This document shows, piece by piece, positions 1 through 8,560 of a stretch of DNA of 64,000 nt. How positions within the stretch are numbered: position 1 is the stretch's first letter; the number at the start of each line of letters is the position of its first letter. The stretch comes from DASVFB01 sp963766345 (lineage in GTDB: Bacteria > Actinomycetota > Thermoleophilia > Gaiellales > Gaiellaceae), in assembly GCA_963766345.1 (NCBI GenBank), contig CAVXZL010000010.1:557723-621722 (forward strand), in the 5' to 3' direction. Both the position numbers and the translations under genes were made by a program. The notes beneath the pieces are model-generated. The model did no database searches. It had not been told where the DNA came from and worked only from the letters and a program-made list of their open reading frames with translations.

Positions 1-2232
1 GACGATGCGTTCGCCGGCCTCCCTCGAGAGCGGCCGGAGGGCGATCTGTGTGACGAACGACTTGCCGAGCCACGGTGGGTTGTAACCAGGGCGGTAGGTC
101 ACCAGCAGGAGAACCGGGACGGACGGCAGCTCGTCGACCAGCTCGGTCAGGAACTCCTCTGACGTCCGGTCGATCCAGTGCGCGTCTTCGATGACCAGTA
201 GCAGCGGTCGACCGGCTTTCGCGAGCAACAGCTTGCGCAGCGCCTCGAACGTCCGGCCCTTGATCGTGGCTGCATCGCGCGCCAGGAGCTGAGCGTCACC
301 GGAGGTGACGTCCAGCGCGTGATGGAGGTACTGACCGAGATCCGGGGCCAGACGCAGCTCCTCGAGCGTCGTCCCGATCTTCGCGGCAACGGTCTCGCGG
401 TCGTCGTACGGCGCGATCCTGCACGCTTGCCGCACCAGATCGAGGATCGGGAGATAGGGAACTCCGGTCCCGAACGGCAGGCAACGACCTTGAAGCGCGA
501 CCGAGCCCACGTCTGCCGCGAGCTGCAGTTCGTACGTCAGCCGCGACTTGCCGAGGCCGGGATCGCCGGAAATGCCGATGACCTGTCCTTGCGCGGCAGC
601 GGAGCGAAGGGCCTCTCGCAGCGACGCGAGCTCCTCGTCTCGTCCCGAGAAGGGAGTGAGCTGCTGGTGTGCCTCGTCGATCGGGGACGTGCGCGGGCCG
701 CGCCCGATGATGCGCAACGTGTCGACGGTGCGCTCGTCGACCGTTAGCGGCTCTGCCTCCCGAAGATCGAAGTAACCACGCAGGTAGCCCGCGCTCGCGG
801 TGCTCACCAGCACATCTCCGGGGTGAGCGGCCCCATGCAGACGAGCCGCGAGCACGGTCGTGTCGCCGGAGGCGGTGTAGTCCATCCGAAGGTCGTCGCC
901 GATGGCGCCCACGACCACCGAGCCGGAGTTGATCCCGATCCGGACGTCAATCTCGGAGCGCTCCTTGATCGCGAGCGCGGCAAGCGCGGCGCGGCGTGCG
1001 TGATCCTCGTGGGCGATCGGGGCGCCGAAGAGAGCCATGAAGCCGTCGCCGAGGAACTGGTTGACCGTGCCCTCGTAGCGGTGTACCTCCGCGAGGGCGA
1101 GTGCGAAGAAGCGGTCGACGACTCGGTGATATTCCTCCGGGCCAGCCTGCGCCGCCAGCTCGGGCGTGCGGACGATGTCGCAGAAGAGGACGCTCACCTG
1201 CTTCCGCTCGCCCGCGATTGCGCTGCGGATCGCGAGGATCTGATCACGCAGATGGCGCGGCGTGTAGGCCGCCGGGGACGGGGTCGCCTCGACGGCATGC
1301 CCGCACTCCGGGCAGAACTTTGAGTACTGGGGCATGGTCGCTCCGCAGTCGTCGCACTTGCCGCCGACGAGCAAGGCGCCGGCGATGACGGGCGCGACCT
1401 TGCCGCTACCTCGCCGGGGAGGTTCGTCGTTCTTCGGCGCGAGGACCTCGATTTCGGAGCCCGAGCGATCGGGCGAGCTGCGGAGGATCTCGAGATAGAC
1501 GGCCTTGGACTCCGGCGAAGGGTAGGCGCCGAGCTCGTCGGCGAGGAAGCGCCGGCAGCGCTCGTACACGCGGAGTGCCTCGGCCGGGTTGCCGCCGGCC
1601 ACGTGCGCCTGCATCAGCGCGCGGTAGCTGGTCTCGCGAAAGGGCTCGAGATCGGTGATCTCGGCCGCATATCGGACTGCGTTCGCGACTTCCCCCTCCG
1701 CGAGCGCCGCATCGCGTAGGCACTCGAGCGCACGCACGAGGACATCACGAAGGTCGCGCCGCTGATCCTCGACCCACCGTCCGTCCTCGCCGGGCAGAAA
1801 CACCCGCCGGGCAAGCTCGGCGGCCGTCGAAGCCTGCGCCCGGGCCTCGTCGAGCTCCCGCCCGGCGAGTGCCGCCTCTGCCCGCTCCAGCGCGGTCACC
1901 GCGGCGTCGACGTCGATCCAGGCGTCGGCGGGCAGTGTGAGTTGGTAGCAGCCGAACGCGCTCCTCAACATGCTCGAGCCGTCGATGCCGCACTCCTCGA
2001 ACAGCGCGCGCAGCTTCGTGGTCAGCACCCTGAGTGCTTTCTCCCACGTCGCCGGAAGGTCCTCGCCCCATAACAACTCGGCCAACTCATCACGAGGGAC
2101 AGACCGTCCGTGCTGTACCGCCAGGTAGGCGAACAGAATCCGACCCTGCCGCCCCGGGAAACGCTGCTCGTCCAGCCTCGTGCCGTTCGCCTCCACGGCG
2201 AGACGGTCGGTCATCGTGATTCGAACGCTCAG
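1..2232 (-). CDS. BTAD (SARP-like) / nucleotide cyclase / AAA ATPase regulator, C-terminus cut by window edge
   Basis: Reads leftwards off the window. The N-terminus resembles a SARP winged helix, followed by a BTAD helical repeat region to about residue 270. A four-cysteine zinc ribbon (CDDC...CPEC) lies near residue 294, and a class III adenylate/guanylate cyclase domain spans about 345-465, with metal aspartates in LFCDI and FLGDGFMALFG. A NACHT/AAA-type ATPase follows, with Walker A GDPGLGKS near 552 and Walker B LLLVIEDAHWID near 677. The family links nucleotide signalling to transcription through large STAND ATPases; the ligand is unknown. ATG at 2214 has no Shine-Dalgarno, whereas CTG at 2232 has GGAGGAGG eight bases upstream and restores the first strand of the SARP fold, so I prefer CTG. 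Confidence 0.85.
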   Translation of the reverse strand, partial: MSVRITMTDRLAVEANGTRLDEQRFPGRQGRILFAYLAVQHGRSVPRDELAELLWGEDLPATWEKALRVLTTKLRALFEECGIDGSSMLRSAFGCYQLTLPADAWIDVDAAVTALERAEAALAGRELDEARAQASTAAELARRVFLPGEDGRWVEDQRRDLRDVLVRALECLRDAALAEGEVANAVRYAAEITDLEPFRETSYRALMQAHVAGGNPAEALRVYERCRRFLADELGAYPSPESKAVYLEILRSSPDRSGSEIEVLAPKNDEPPRRGSGKVAPVIAGALLVGGKCDDCGATMPQYSKFCPECGHAVEATPSPAAYTPRHLRDQILAIRSAIAGERKQVSVLFCDIVRTPELAAQAGPEEYHRVVDRFFALALAEVHRYEGTVNQFLGDGFMALFGAPIAHEDHARRAALAALAIKERSEIDVRIGINSGSVVVGAIGDDLRMDYTASGDTTVLAARLHGAAHPGDVLVSTASAGYLRGYFDLREAEPLTVDERTVDTLRIIGRGPRTSPIDEAHQQLTPFSGRDEELASLREALRSAAAQGQVIGISGDPGLGKSRLTYELQLAADVGSVALQGRCLPFGTGVPYLPILDLVRQACRIAPYDDRETVAAKIGTTLEELRLAPDLGQYLHHALDVTSGDAQLLARDAATIKGRTFEALRKLLLAKAGRPLLLVIEDAHWIDRTSEEFLTELVDELPSVPVLLLVTYRPGYNPPWLGKSFVTQIALRPLSREAGERIV

Positions 2233-2309
2233 CCTGCCTGCCTCCTCCCAACGCTCCCTAGCCGCGCGTTAGCAGCGCGATAGCGAGGGTCTAGCCGCCT
2301 AGCCGGATT

Positions 2310-2327
2310 ATCGGCTGCGACATGTTC
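2310..2327. repeat. 18-bp direct repeat, copy 1
   Basis: ATCGGCTGCGACATGTTC occurs here and again at 2794-2811. The two copies flank the small secreted-protein gene. In copy 2 the ATG is the start of the DUF1059 gene. Confidence 0.7.
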
Positions 2328-2396
2328 TGTGACAAGCCACGAGCGGCCGACGGCGATTCATCCGTGGTCAACGCGTGGGCACGGAAAGGAGATGGA

Positions 2397-2777
2397 ATGC
2401 GAACGATACGTTTGCCGGTCGGGGCGCTTCTAGTCGCGCTGATGCTGGGCGCCGTTCTCGCGGTCGGCGCGTCGGCGACTCCTGTCGCCAAGACCGTGGC
2501 GACGGTGGAGTGTCAGGGCGCCTCCGCGACGCTGCTCATGCACCCCGGCGAGGGCGGAAAGGCGATTTGGGACATCTCGGACATGAGCGTTCAAGACGCT
2601 CCCAGCTACCTCATCAAGCGCGTCGAAGGAAATGTATTCGCCGGCGGAGAGTTGGTGGGAACGCTCGACAAATCGGTGGGACAAAAGACCGGTTTCGACG
2701 AGCCGCTCACCTGTGCGTTCGAGGTGCACAAGGGCGGCTTCGACGTGTACGGGACATTGACGCTTGTGCGGCTCTAG
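2397..2777 (+). CDS. small secreted protein of unknown function
   Basis: Predicted 126 residues. A signal peptide is visible: a short basic start (MRTIR), a hydrophobic stretch to about residue 25 and an ASA-type cleavage site. The mature part (~100 residues) is mixed beta-like with two cysteines, one near the mature N-terminus (VECQG) and one near the C-terminus (LTCAF), which could form a disulfide. The start is chosen because AAAGGAG lies directly upstream of ATG 2397; an upstream in-frame ATG at 2322 would destroy the signal peptide. I do not recognise the family. It lies between two copies of an 18-bp direct repeat and upstream of the DUF1059 gene. Confidence 0.7.
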   Translation: MRTIRLPVGALLVALMLGAVLAVGASATPVAKTVATVECQGASATLLMHPGEGGKAIWDISDMSVQDAPSYLIKRVEGNVFAGGELVGTLDKSVGQKTGFDEPLTCAFEVHKGGFDVYGTLTLVRL

Positions 2778-2793
2778 ATGTCGTTCCTGATGA

Positions 2794-2811
2794 ATCGGCT
2801 GCGACATGTTC
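2794..2811. repeat. 18-bp direct repeat, copy 2
   Basis: Exact second copy of the 18-mer at 2310-2327. It covers the translation start of the DUF1059 gene (ATG at 2806). Confidence 0.7.
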
Positions 2812-3003
2812 GCTGACCGGGCACTCCGCTGCGAATGCGGCTACCAGGTGCGAGCGTCCGAAGAGGCGGCGCGCGTGGACGAGGTACGGCGACACGCCTC
2901 CGAGACGCATGGCATCGACCTCTCCGCCGACGTAGCGCTCGAAGTCGTGCGCCGCGTTACGGCTCGTGCCGATCGAAGAACCATCCCATCGAGAGAGGAG
3001 TAG
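2806..3003 (+). CDS. DUF1059 family small protein
   Basis: 65 residues. The pattern CECGYQVRASEE, then a helical segment with HASETHG near the middle, matches the small DUF1059 family, which has an N-terminal CxCG knuckle and a conserved H...H helix. The function of the family is unknown; its members are often single-domain stress-associated proteins in actinobacteria. It ends five bases before the haloperoxidase-like gene, so the two probably form one transcript. The start codon lies within an 18-bp repeat also present upstream at 2310. Confidence 0.75.
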   Translation: MFADRALRCECGYQVRASEEAARVDEVRRHASETHGIDLSADVALEVVRRVTARADRRTIPSREE

Positions 3004-3007
3004 ATCG

Positions 3008-4294
3008 ATGATCGGAGGAATCAACGCGAGCAGGCGGGTCGGGCTCATCGTCGGCGCCGCGCTCTTGATGCTTGTGGCCGCGGCGGGCGGTAACGCCAAG
3101 CACGCATCCGCATCCGGCCCGCCGGACACCTACGTGGCGAGCTGGGACGCCGTCGCGATGCAGGCGCTCACCGCGGCGGCGGCGAGCCCGACCGACGGGT
3201 TCGTCGTCTTCGCCAACGTCGACATCGCCGTGTACGACTCGGTGGTGGCGATCGAGGGCGGCTACGAGCCGTTCGCGATCGCCGTCGATGTGCCCGACGC
3301 CTCGCCCGAGGCCGCGGTCGCGGCGGCGGCCCATCGCATCCTCGTCCACTACCTGCCGTCCCAGGCGGCGACGATCCTCGATCCGGCCTACGCGGCGTCG
3401 CTCGCCGCGATCCCCGACGGGTCACTCGAGACGAGCGGCGTCGCCGTCGGTGAGAGTGTCGCCCAGCTGCTGATCGCGAAGCGGTCGGCCGACGGCTTCC
3501 GGGTGACCGTGCCCTACACCCTGCCGAGCCCGCCGATCCCGGGGAAGTGGCTCCCGACGGCCCCGACGCTACCGGTCGGCACCGACCTCCCGGGTATGAC
3601 GCCGTTCGCGCTCGACTCGGCCGACGAGTTCCGGCCGAACGGCCCGCCCGAGCTCTCGAGCAAGAAGTGGGCACGCGAGTACAACGAGGTCGAGCAGATC
3701 GGCTCGAGCACGAGCAGCACGCGGACCCCAGCGCAGACGCTCGCCGCCCGCTTCTGGGGCGAGTCGCCTCTCGTCCAGGGTGAGGGCGCGCTGCGCAAGT
3801 TCGTCCTCGACCGCCGGCTGGACATCCTCGACGCGGCCCGGTTCATGGCGATGGCCAGCGTCACCCGCGCCGACGCGGCGATCGCCTGCTTCGACGCGAA
3901 GTACCACTACGCGTTCTGGCGGCCGATCACGGCAATCCGCGCCGGCGACACCGACGGTAACGGAGCGACCGTCGGCGAAACCGGCTGGTCGTCCCTGCTT
4001 CCCGCGACGCCGAACCATCCCGAGTACCCGAGCGCGCACTCGTGCATCACGCCCGCCGTGGGCCTTGTGATGGCCGAGTTCCTGGGAACCGACGAGATCG
4101 ATCTCACGATCCCGAGCCTCACCGGGCTCGGAGATCGTCACTACGCCACGGTCGACGAACTCGAGTACGAGGTCGCGAACGCCCGCATCTGGGGCGGCAT
4201 CCACTTCCGCTCGGCCGTCGAGGACGGAGTCCAGATCGCCCACAAAGTCACTCGCCAAGTGGTCCGACACAACTTCCGCAAGACGCACGACTGA
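3008..4294 (+). CDS. vanadium-dependent haloperoxidase-like PAP2 phosphatase, secreted
   Basis: 428 residues with an N-terminal signal peptide (basic INASRR, then a hydrophobic core ending near AAGGNAKHASA). The C-terminal half carries the PAP2/vanadium haloperoxidase signature: KYHYAFWRP near residues 298-306, HPEYPSAHS near 338, and GGIHFRSAVEDG near 397, supplying the Arg, Ser-His and Arg/His oxyanion-binding residues. The family either hydrolyses phosphate esters or uses vanadate to oxidise halides; sequence alone does not decide which. Start ATG 3008 has GAGAGGAG upstream; the in-frame ATG at 2966 would spoil the signal peptide. A strong hairpin follows at 4305-4332. Confidence 0.85.
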   Translation: MIGGINASRRVGLIVGAALLMLVAAAGGNAKHASASGPPDTYVASWDAVAMQALTAAAASPTDGFVVFANVDIAVYDSVVAIEGGYEPFAIAVDVPDASPEAAVAAAAHRILVHYLPSQAATILDPAYAASLAAIPDGSLETSGVAVGESVAQLLIAKRSADGFRVTVPYTLPSPPIPGKWLPTAPTLPVGTDLPGMTPFALDSADEFRPNGPPELSSKKWAREYNEVEQIGSSTSSTRTPAQTLAARFWGESPLVQGEGALRKFVLDRRLDILDAARFMAMASVTRADAAIACFDAKYHYAFWRPITAIRAGDTDGNGATVGETGWSSLLPATPNHPEYPSAHSCITPAVGLVMAEFLGTDEIDLTIPSLTGLGDRHYATVDELEYEVANARIWGGIHFRSAVEDGVQIAHKVTRQVVRHNFRKTHD

Positions 4295-4304
4295 TGCTGG
4301 CGGT

Positions 4305-4332
4305 GAGGGAGGGCCGATTCCGGCCCTCCCTC
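4305..4332 (+). terminator. hairpin terminator without U-tract
   Basis: An 11-bp perfect stem (GAGGGAGGGCC / GGCCCTCCCTC) with a 6-nt loop begins 11 bases after the haloperoxidase stop. There is no T-run downstream, so it is either an L-shaped terminator or an mRNA 3' stabiliser. Confidence 0.6.
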
Positions 4333-4448
4333 GCGTTCCGCCGACGCGGGCAAGATCGCCGACGCCGCGCGCCCGCCGGCGACTGTGGTGCCGTTCGATC
4401 CCTGGTCGGGGCCCGTCAATCTCGGCGGCGCTATCAACAAGGAGACGG

Positions 4449-4835
4449 ATGGCAAGCGTCAGCGTTCGTTCGCGTTCGCTGAGGGGCACGGCGGTGGTCA
4501 AGGTCAAGGACGCGTCCCGCACGGTCGACGTCAGGTACACGGTGCAGCCGGGCGCCCGGTTCCCCTGCCACACGCACTACAGGCCGGTGATCGTGAACAT
4601 CATCTCCGGCTCGCTCACCTACGTCGTGGCCGGCGGGCTGGGCCCGCATCCGGCCGGTGAACATGCGCACCATCCGGCCGCGTGCGTACGCGGCAGGACA
4701 GGCGTTCGTCGATCCCGGCCACGATCACGTCCACAGCGCCTTCAACCCCGGCACGGAGCCGACGGTGTTCATCGCCACGTTCTTCGAGGCACCCGAGACG
4801 GCGCGCTGCTCATCCCGGCGGATCCTGTTTGCTAG
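4449..4835 (+). pseudogene. cupin-domain protein, reading frame broken twice
   Basis: ATG 4449 follows AAGGAG and opens a cupin-like product in one frame, with VQPGARFPCHTHYRPV and IISGSLTYVVAG. After about 4640 the cupin continues in the next frame (YAAGQAFVDPGHDHVHSAFN and EPTVFIATFFEAPE). It then returns to the first frame for the C-terminal residues ALLIPADPVC before the stop. Together the pieces make a normal single-domain cupin of about 125 residues with His ligands in both motifs. Either the gene is decayed or the assembly carries one inserted base and one compensating change. It is isolated between the haloperoxidase-like gene and the convergent sensor kinase. Confidence 0.7.
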
Positions 4836-4897
4836 ATGGGGAAGCGACGTGTTGCGCGGCCGGTGCGCCAGGATCCCACCGGCCCGCCGCAGCTCTA

Positions 4898-6022
4898 TCA
4901 GGTGCCGCTGCGTGCGGGCGCGGCGGGCAGTTGCACCGCGACACGGAGCCCGCCTTCGTCCCGGGGCGTGACGGTGAGGGTTCCGTCGTGTGCCTGGGTG
5001 ATGCTCTTGACGATCGCCAGGCCGAGGCCGACACCCGCGTGGTCGGTGCGTATGCGTTCGGTGCCGCGACGGAACGGCTCGACAAGCGTGGCGACCGACG
5101 GTGGGGTGAGCTTCTCGCCGGTGTTCTCGACGGTAAGGACGACACTCTTGGGCTGAGCGCTCGTCGTGATCCAAACGCTGCCCCGTTCGGGCAGGTTGTG
5201 GACGATGGCGTTGTGCACGAGGTTCGTGCTCAACTGCAGCAGGAGCGCGTGCGAGCCGATCGTGGGCGTCATGTCACCGGAGGTCTCGATCGTGAGGCCG
5301 CGTCTTTCGGCAAGGGGGAGGAGCGTTTCGGTGGCTTCCTCCGCTATGAGGGACAGGTCGACGCGCTCTCGGGTGAACGACCGTTGGTCGGCGCGGCTGA
5401 GCAGGAGCAGTGCTTCGGTGAGGTCGATCGCTCGCGTGTTGACGGCGTGGAGGCGGTCGACGAGCTGGCCGTTGTCGCCATCGGGATCGTTGCGGGCGAC
5501 GTCGAGAAGCGTCTGCGTGATCGCCAGCGGCGTGCGCAGTTCATGGGACGCGTTGGCTGCGAATCTCTGCTGTTCGGCGACGTGTGCTTCGAGCCGCGCG
5601 AGCATGGCGTCAAAGGTGTCCGCGAGCTCGCGGAACTCGTCTCTGCGGCCTGGGAGCTGGATACGGTGGGAGAGCGATCCGCTCGCGGCCATGCGTGTTG
5701 CGTCAGTGATGCGCGTAAGCGGGGCGAGCATGCGGCCGGCGAGAAGCCATCCTCCGACGAGACCGAACACCAGGAGAACCGCGAGAACGATGGCCGCGGC
5801 CGGAGCGAAGGCGCGCAAGAGGAACGAATCGTTCCCCGGCACCAGGCCTCCCAGCGTAGTGAGTACACCGTCGGGCACGAACCGCAGCAGGAAGTCGAAC
5901 GAGTGCCCCGGCTGGCCTGCGAGCCACGCGGCGGCGAGCATCAAGAAGCCTGCGAGCATCAGGAATCCGGCGTAGCTCAGGGTGAGCTTCAGGCGAACGC
6001 TGAGCCCAGGCGCCCTATCCAT
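4898..6022 (-). CDS. sensor histidine kinase (HAMP, HisKA, HATPase)
   Basis: 374 residues. Transmembrane helix 1 (about 11-32) contains a tandem repeat AGFLML-AGFLML. An extracytoplasmic loop follows, then helix 2 (about 72-95), HAMP, the HisKA box ASHELRTPLAIT with the phospho-accepting His near 161, and HATPase motifs N (HNAIVHN), G1 and GVGLGLAI. ATG 6022 overlaps the upstream response-regulator stop (6015) by 8 bases, so the pair is translationally coupled. The upstream in-frame extension is the shadow of the regulator gene. The position next to a VanY-like carboxypeptidase suggests it senses the cell envelope, as in VanS-type systems; the ligand is not identifiable. Confidence 0.93.
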   Translation of the reverse strand: MDRAPGLSVRLKLTLSYAGFLMLAGFLMLAAAWLAGQPGHSFDFLLRFVPDGVLTTLGGLVPGNDSFLLRAFAPAAAIVLAVLLVFGLVGGWLLAGRMLAPLTRITDATRMAASGSLSHRIQLPGRRDEFRELADTFDAMLARLEAHVAEQQRFAANASHELRTPLAITQTLLDVARNDPDGDNGQLVDRLHAVNTRAIDLTEALLLLSRADQRSFTRERVDLSLIAEEATETLLPLAERRGLTIETSGDMTPTIGSHALLLQLSTNLVHNAIVHNLPERGSVWITTSAQPKSVVLTVENTGEKLTPPSVATLVEPFRRGTERIRTDHAGVGLGLAIVKSITQAHDGTLTVTPRDEGGLRVAVQLPAAPARSGT

Positions 6023-6692
6023 CGACCGCTCCCTCGGTGTCGATGCGGTACCCGGCGCCGGGCACGGTGGCGATGATCCAGGGCTCGCCGAGGCGTTTGC
6101 GCAGTCCCGAGACCGTGATGCGCACGGCGTTGGTGAACGGGTCGGCGTTCTCGTCCCACGCCCGCTCCAGTAGCGCTTCGGCACTGACGACACCGCCTTC
6201 GGCGGCGACGAGGACTTCGAGCACCGCGAACTGCTTCCTGGTCAGCGCGACGTAGCGGCCGTCGCGGTAGACCTCGCGGCGGAACGGATCGAGCCGCAGG
6301 CCGGCGATCTCTCGCACGGGCGGCCTGTTGTGGACGCGCCTGCGGTCGAGCGCCCTGAGCCTGAGTACGAGCTCTCGGAGCTCGAAGGGCTTCGTGAGGT
6401 AGTCGTCGGCGCCGAGCTCGAACCCGGTGGCCTTGTCGTCGAGACGGTCGGCAGCGGTGAGCATGAGGATCGGCATGCCGCTGCCCGATGCGACGACGCG
6501 TTCGGCGATCTCGTCGCCGGTGGGCCCGGGGATGTCCCGGTCGAGGACGGCGATGTCGTAGGCGTTGACGCGCAGCAGCTCCAGCGCGGTGTCGCCGTCA
6601 CCCGCGATGTCCGCCGCGATCGCTTCCAGGCGGAGCCCATCGCGGATCGCGTCCGCCATCAGGGGCTCGTCCTCGACGATCAACACGCGCAT
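6015..6692 (-). CDS. OmpR/PhoB-family response regulator
   Basis: 225 residues. The receiver domain begins MRVLIVEDEP, with the acidic pair ED, the phospho-acceptor Asp in VLDRD near residue 51, the conserved Thr in MLTAAD and Lys in LTKPF. A winged-helix trans_reg_C domain covers about 130-220 and ends in PGAGYRID. It is the first gene of the kinase operon. Its ATG has no Shine-Dalgarno; instead TAGCAT lies six bases upstream, the layout of a leaderless mRNA. Tandem GCATATCG repeats at 6713-6731, one helical turn apart, are a likely site for the regulator itself and lie between it and the divergent carboxypeptidase gene. Confidence 0.93.
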   Translation of the reverse strand: MRVLIVEDEPLMADAIRDGLRLEAIAADIAGDGDTALELLRVNAYDIAVLDRDIPGPTGDEIAERVVASGSGMPILMLTAADRLDDKATGFELGADDYLTKPFELRELVLRLRALDRRRVHNRPPVREIAGLRLDPFRREVYRDGRYVALTRKQFAVLEVLVAAEGGVVSAEALLERAWDENADPFTNAVRITVSGLRKRLGEPWIIATVPGAGYRIDTEGAVDG

Positions 6693-6712
6693 GCCCCGAT
6701 GCTAGAGCCGGC

Positions 6713-6731
6713 GCATATCGCCGGCATATCG
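6713..6731. promoter_or_regulatory. tandem GCATATCG operator, 11-bp spacing
   Basis: Two exact GCATATCG copies start at 6713 and 6724, eleven bases apart. A partial third (GCATACG) starts at 6738. Tandem direct repeats at 11-bp spacing are typical of OmpR/PhoB-type dimers. They lie between the regulator gene and the VanY-like gene, so they may control both. Confidence 0.5.
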
Positions 6732-6765
6732 AAAACCGCATACGTGCCGGCAACACCACGCTCCC

Positions 6766-7416
6766 TTGACTGGAGGCGTGAGCTACAGCGAACCGGCACG
6801 AAGAACCACCTATCGGACTCGGATTCGCAGGATCCGTGCCGCCGGGCTACTGATCGTCATCGCGGCGATCACCGCGGCCCTCGGCTACCACTTGGCGCCG
6901 TTCTCGTCGTCGACGGCCGCATCACCCATCGGCGTCCCTCGCAGTACGCACGGTGGTGCGCTCGGCGAGGCCGACGGCGCCCTCCCCGACGACACGACGG
7001 TCTTCGACGACGAGATCCCTGGCGTGGCCAACCTCGATCCCGATCTGCTCGGCGCCCTGCGCCGGGCTGCGACCGCTGCCGCGCACGACGGGGTCGAGCT
7101 CTTCGTCGACAGCGGGTGGCGTTCCCCGGAGTACCAGGAACAACTACTCGATGAGGCGGTCTCGAAGTACGGCTCCGAAAGGGAAGCCGCCCGGTGGGTC
7201 GCCACAGCGGACACGTCTCCTCACGTGTCGGGGGACGCGGTCGACATCGGGCACTCCGACGCCACGACATGGCTGTCCGAGCACGGCGCCGCGTACGGGC
7301 TGTGCCAGATCTACGGCAACGAGCCCTGGCACTACGAACTGCGCCCGGAAGCCCGCGTTCACGGTTGCCCTCCCATGTACGCCGACCCCACGCACGATCC
7401 GAGGATGCAGCAGTGA
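6766..7416 (+). CDS. VanY-like D,D-carboxypeptidase (peptidase M15B), membrane-anchored
   Basis: About 212-216 residues. A cytoplasmic basic segment and one transmembrane helix (about 28-46) are followed by the M15 domain. Its motifs are SGWRSPEYQ, the zinc/active-site box SPHVSGDAVDIG, and EPWHYEL near the C-terminus. These enzymes remove terminal D-Ala from peptidoglycan stems, and some confer glycopeptide tolerance. Divergent from a two-component pair across a tandem operator, it looks like a van-type envelope module, but no VanHAX ligase genes are present. The start is uncertain: TTG 6766 lacks a ribosome site, and GTG 6778 sits only one base after GGAGG. Confidence 0.88.
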   Translation: MTGGVSYSEPARRTTYRTRIRRIRAAGLLIVIAAITAALGYHLAPFSSSTAASPIGVPRSTHGGALGEADGALPDDTTVFDDEIPGVANLDPDLLGALRRAATAAAHDGVELFVDSGWRSPEYQEQLLDEAVSKYGSEREAARWVATADTSPHVSGDAVDIGHSDATTWLSEHGAAYGLCQIYGNEPWHYELRPEARVHGCPPMYADPTHDPRMQQ

Positions 7417-7472
7417 CGGCGCGAGTCCGGCTCAGTCGAGCGCCGCCGCTTCGACTGCTCCCGTCAGAACGG

Positions 7473-7673
7473 CTAGCTCCGCCCGGTTGCACGCCGCAGC
7501 GAATCCGCGAGCAGCAACGCGACCGCCGCGGGCAGCAGCCACCACGCGTTGACGCCGGCATGCGCGAGCAGCGCGGTGAGCCCGAGCGCGACCGCCACGC
7601 CGGCGGCGACGCGCCAGTCGTCGCCGACGATGAAGTCCCACCAGAAGCGGCCGAAGCCGCGGAGGTACTTCAC
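7473..7673 (-). CDS. small two-helix membrane protein
   Basis: 66 residues starting VKYLRGFGRFWWDFIVGDDWR, followed by two hydrophobic helices (about 22-40 and 43-58) and a basic tail. GTG 7673 overlaps the stop of the upstream membrane protein in a GTGA junction, so it should be translated by coupling. It may be an accessory subunit of that polytopic protein. The function is unknown. A longer reading of the same frame into the upstream gene is a shadow. Confidence 0.7.
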   Translation of the reverse strand: MKYLRGFGRFWWDFIVGDDWRVAAGVAVALGLTALLAHAGVNAWWLLPAAVALLLADSLRRATGRS

Positions 7674-8428
7674 GCTTCCGCTCCGGCAGTGACCGGAATG
7701 ACGCGCCGGCGGCGCAGGCCCCGCACGAGCGCGAACGACACGACGCCGAAGAAGGCGATCACGGCGAGCAGCGAGACCTCCTCGCCCGGCCAGTGCACGC
7801 CCGCGCCCTCGGCGCCCCAGAAGCAGCCGAAGCTCGTGAGTAGCAGCCCGACCGCGAACTTGATCGTGTTCTCGGGCACCCGCGACAGCGGGCCCTTCGC
7901 GAGGACTCCGGCAACGAGCACGACGACGAGCGCAGCGGCTGCGCCGGCGGCCGCGAGGCCGAGGTGGCCTTCGGTGCTGCCGAACGCGATCACGATGAAG
8001 ACGACCTCGAGCCCCTCGAGCAGGACGCCCTTGAACGCGACCGTGAACGAGTACCAGTCGAGGCCGCCTCGTTGCTCGTCTCCCGCGGCGGCCGCCTGCG
8101 CCCGTTCTTCGCGGAAGGCTTCGTCCTCGTCGTGCAGTGCCTTGTAGCCGCTCGAGCGGAGGATCGCCTTGCGAAGCCATTGCAGTCCGAAGGCGAGCAG
8201 GAGCGCGCCGACGACGAGGCGGAGCGCGTCGATCGGGATCGAGCCGAGCGCCGGTCCGAGCGCCGCGACGAGCACGGCGAGCACGAGGCAGGCGGCGCCC
8301 GCGCCGATGAGCGTCGAGCGCCAGCCGCGGACGACGCCGACGCCGAGCACGATCGTGAGGGCCTCGACCATCTCGACCGCGCTCGCGAGGAACGCGCCCG
8401 CGACGACCAGGATCGTGCTCGTGCTCAC
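7670..8428 (-). CDS. polytopic membrane protein, COG4280/FTR1-like
   Basis: 252 residues with about seven hydrophobic segments. Two glutamate-containing repeats are visible, EMVEALTIVL near residue 18 and EGLEVVFIVIA near 146, recalling the paired E-x-x-E/G motifs of FTR1-type permeases. From memory, the sequence best matches the uncharacterised COG4280 membrane family. A charged loop (LHDEDEAFREER) separates the halves. TAGTCT lies six bases before GTG 8428 with no Shine-Dalgarno, suggesting a leaderless transcript. The small two-helix gene downstream is coupled. Metal or other ion transport is a guess from the motifs only. Confidence 0.7.
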   Translation of the reverse strand: MSTSTILVVAGAFLASAVEMVEALTIVLGVGVVRGWRSTLIGAGAACLVLAVLVAALGPALGSIPIDALRLVVGALLLAFGLQWLRKAILRSSGYKALHDEDEAFREERAQAAAAGDEQRGGLDWYSFTVAFKGVLLEGLEVVFIVIAFGSTEGHLGLAAAGAAAALVVVLVAGVLAKGPLSRVPENTIKFAVGLLLTSFGCFWGAEGAGVHWPGEEVSLLAVIAFFGVVSFALVRGLRRRRVIPVTAGAEA

Positions 8429-8560
8429 GACCTCAGACTACGCAGGCGAAGGGCGCGGAAGGCGGTCGGACAGGCTGTCCCGCGGGGTTCGGTTTCCCGT
8501 ACCAGATGACGCCTGCCCGCCCCATTTCGCCGCGCGGCCCGAGCTGCGAACCTCGAAGGA

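Noticed and set aside
4657..4971. Separate gene starting at GTG 4657
   Set aside because: It encodes only the C-terminal half of a cupin whose N-terminal half is in the adjacent frame; treated as one broken gene.
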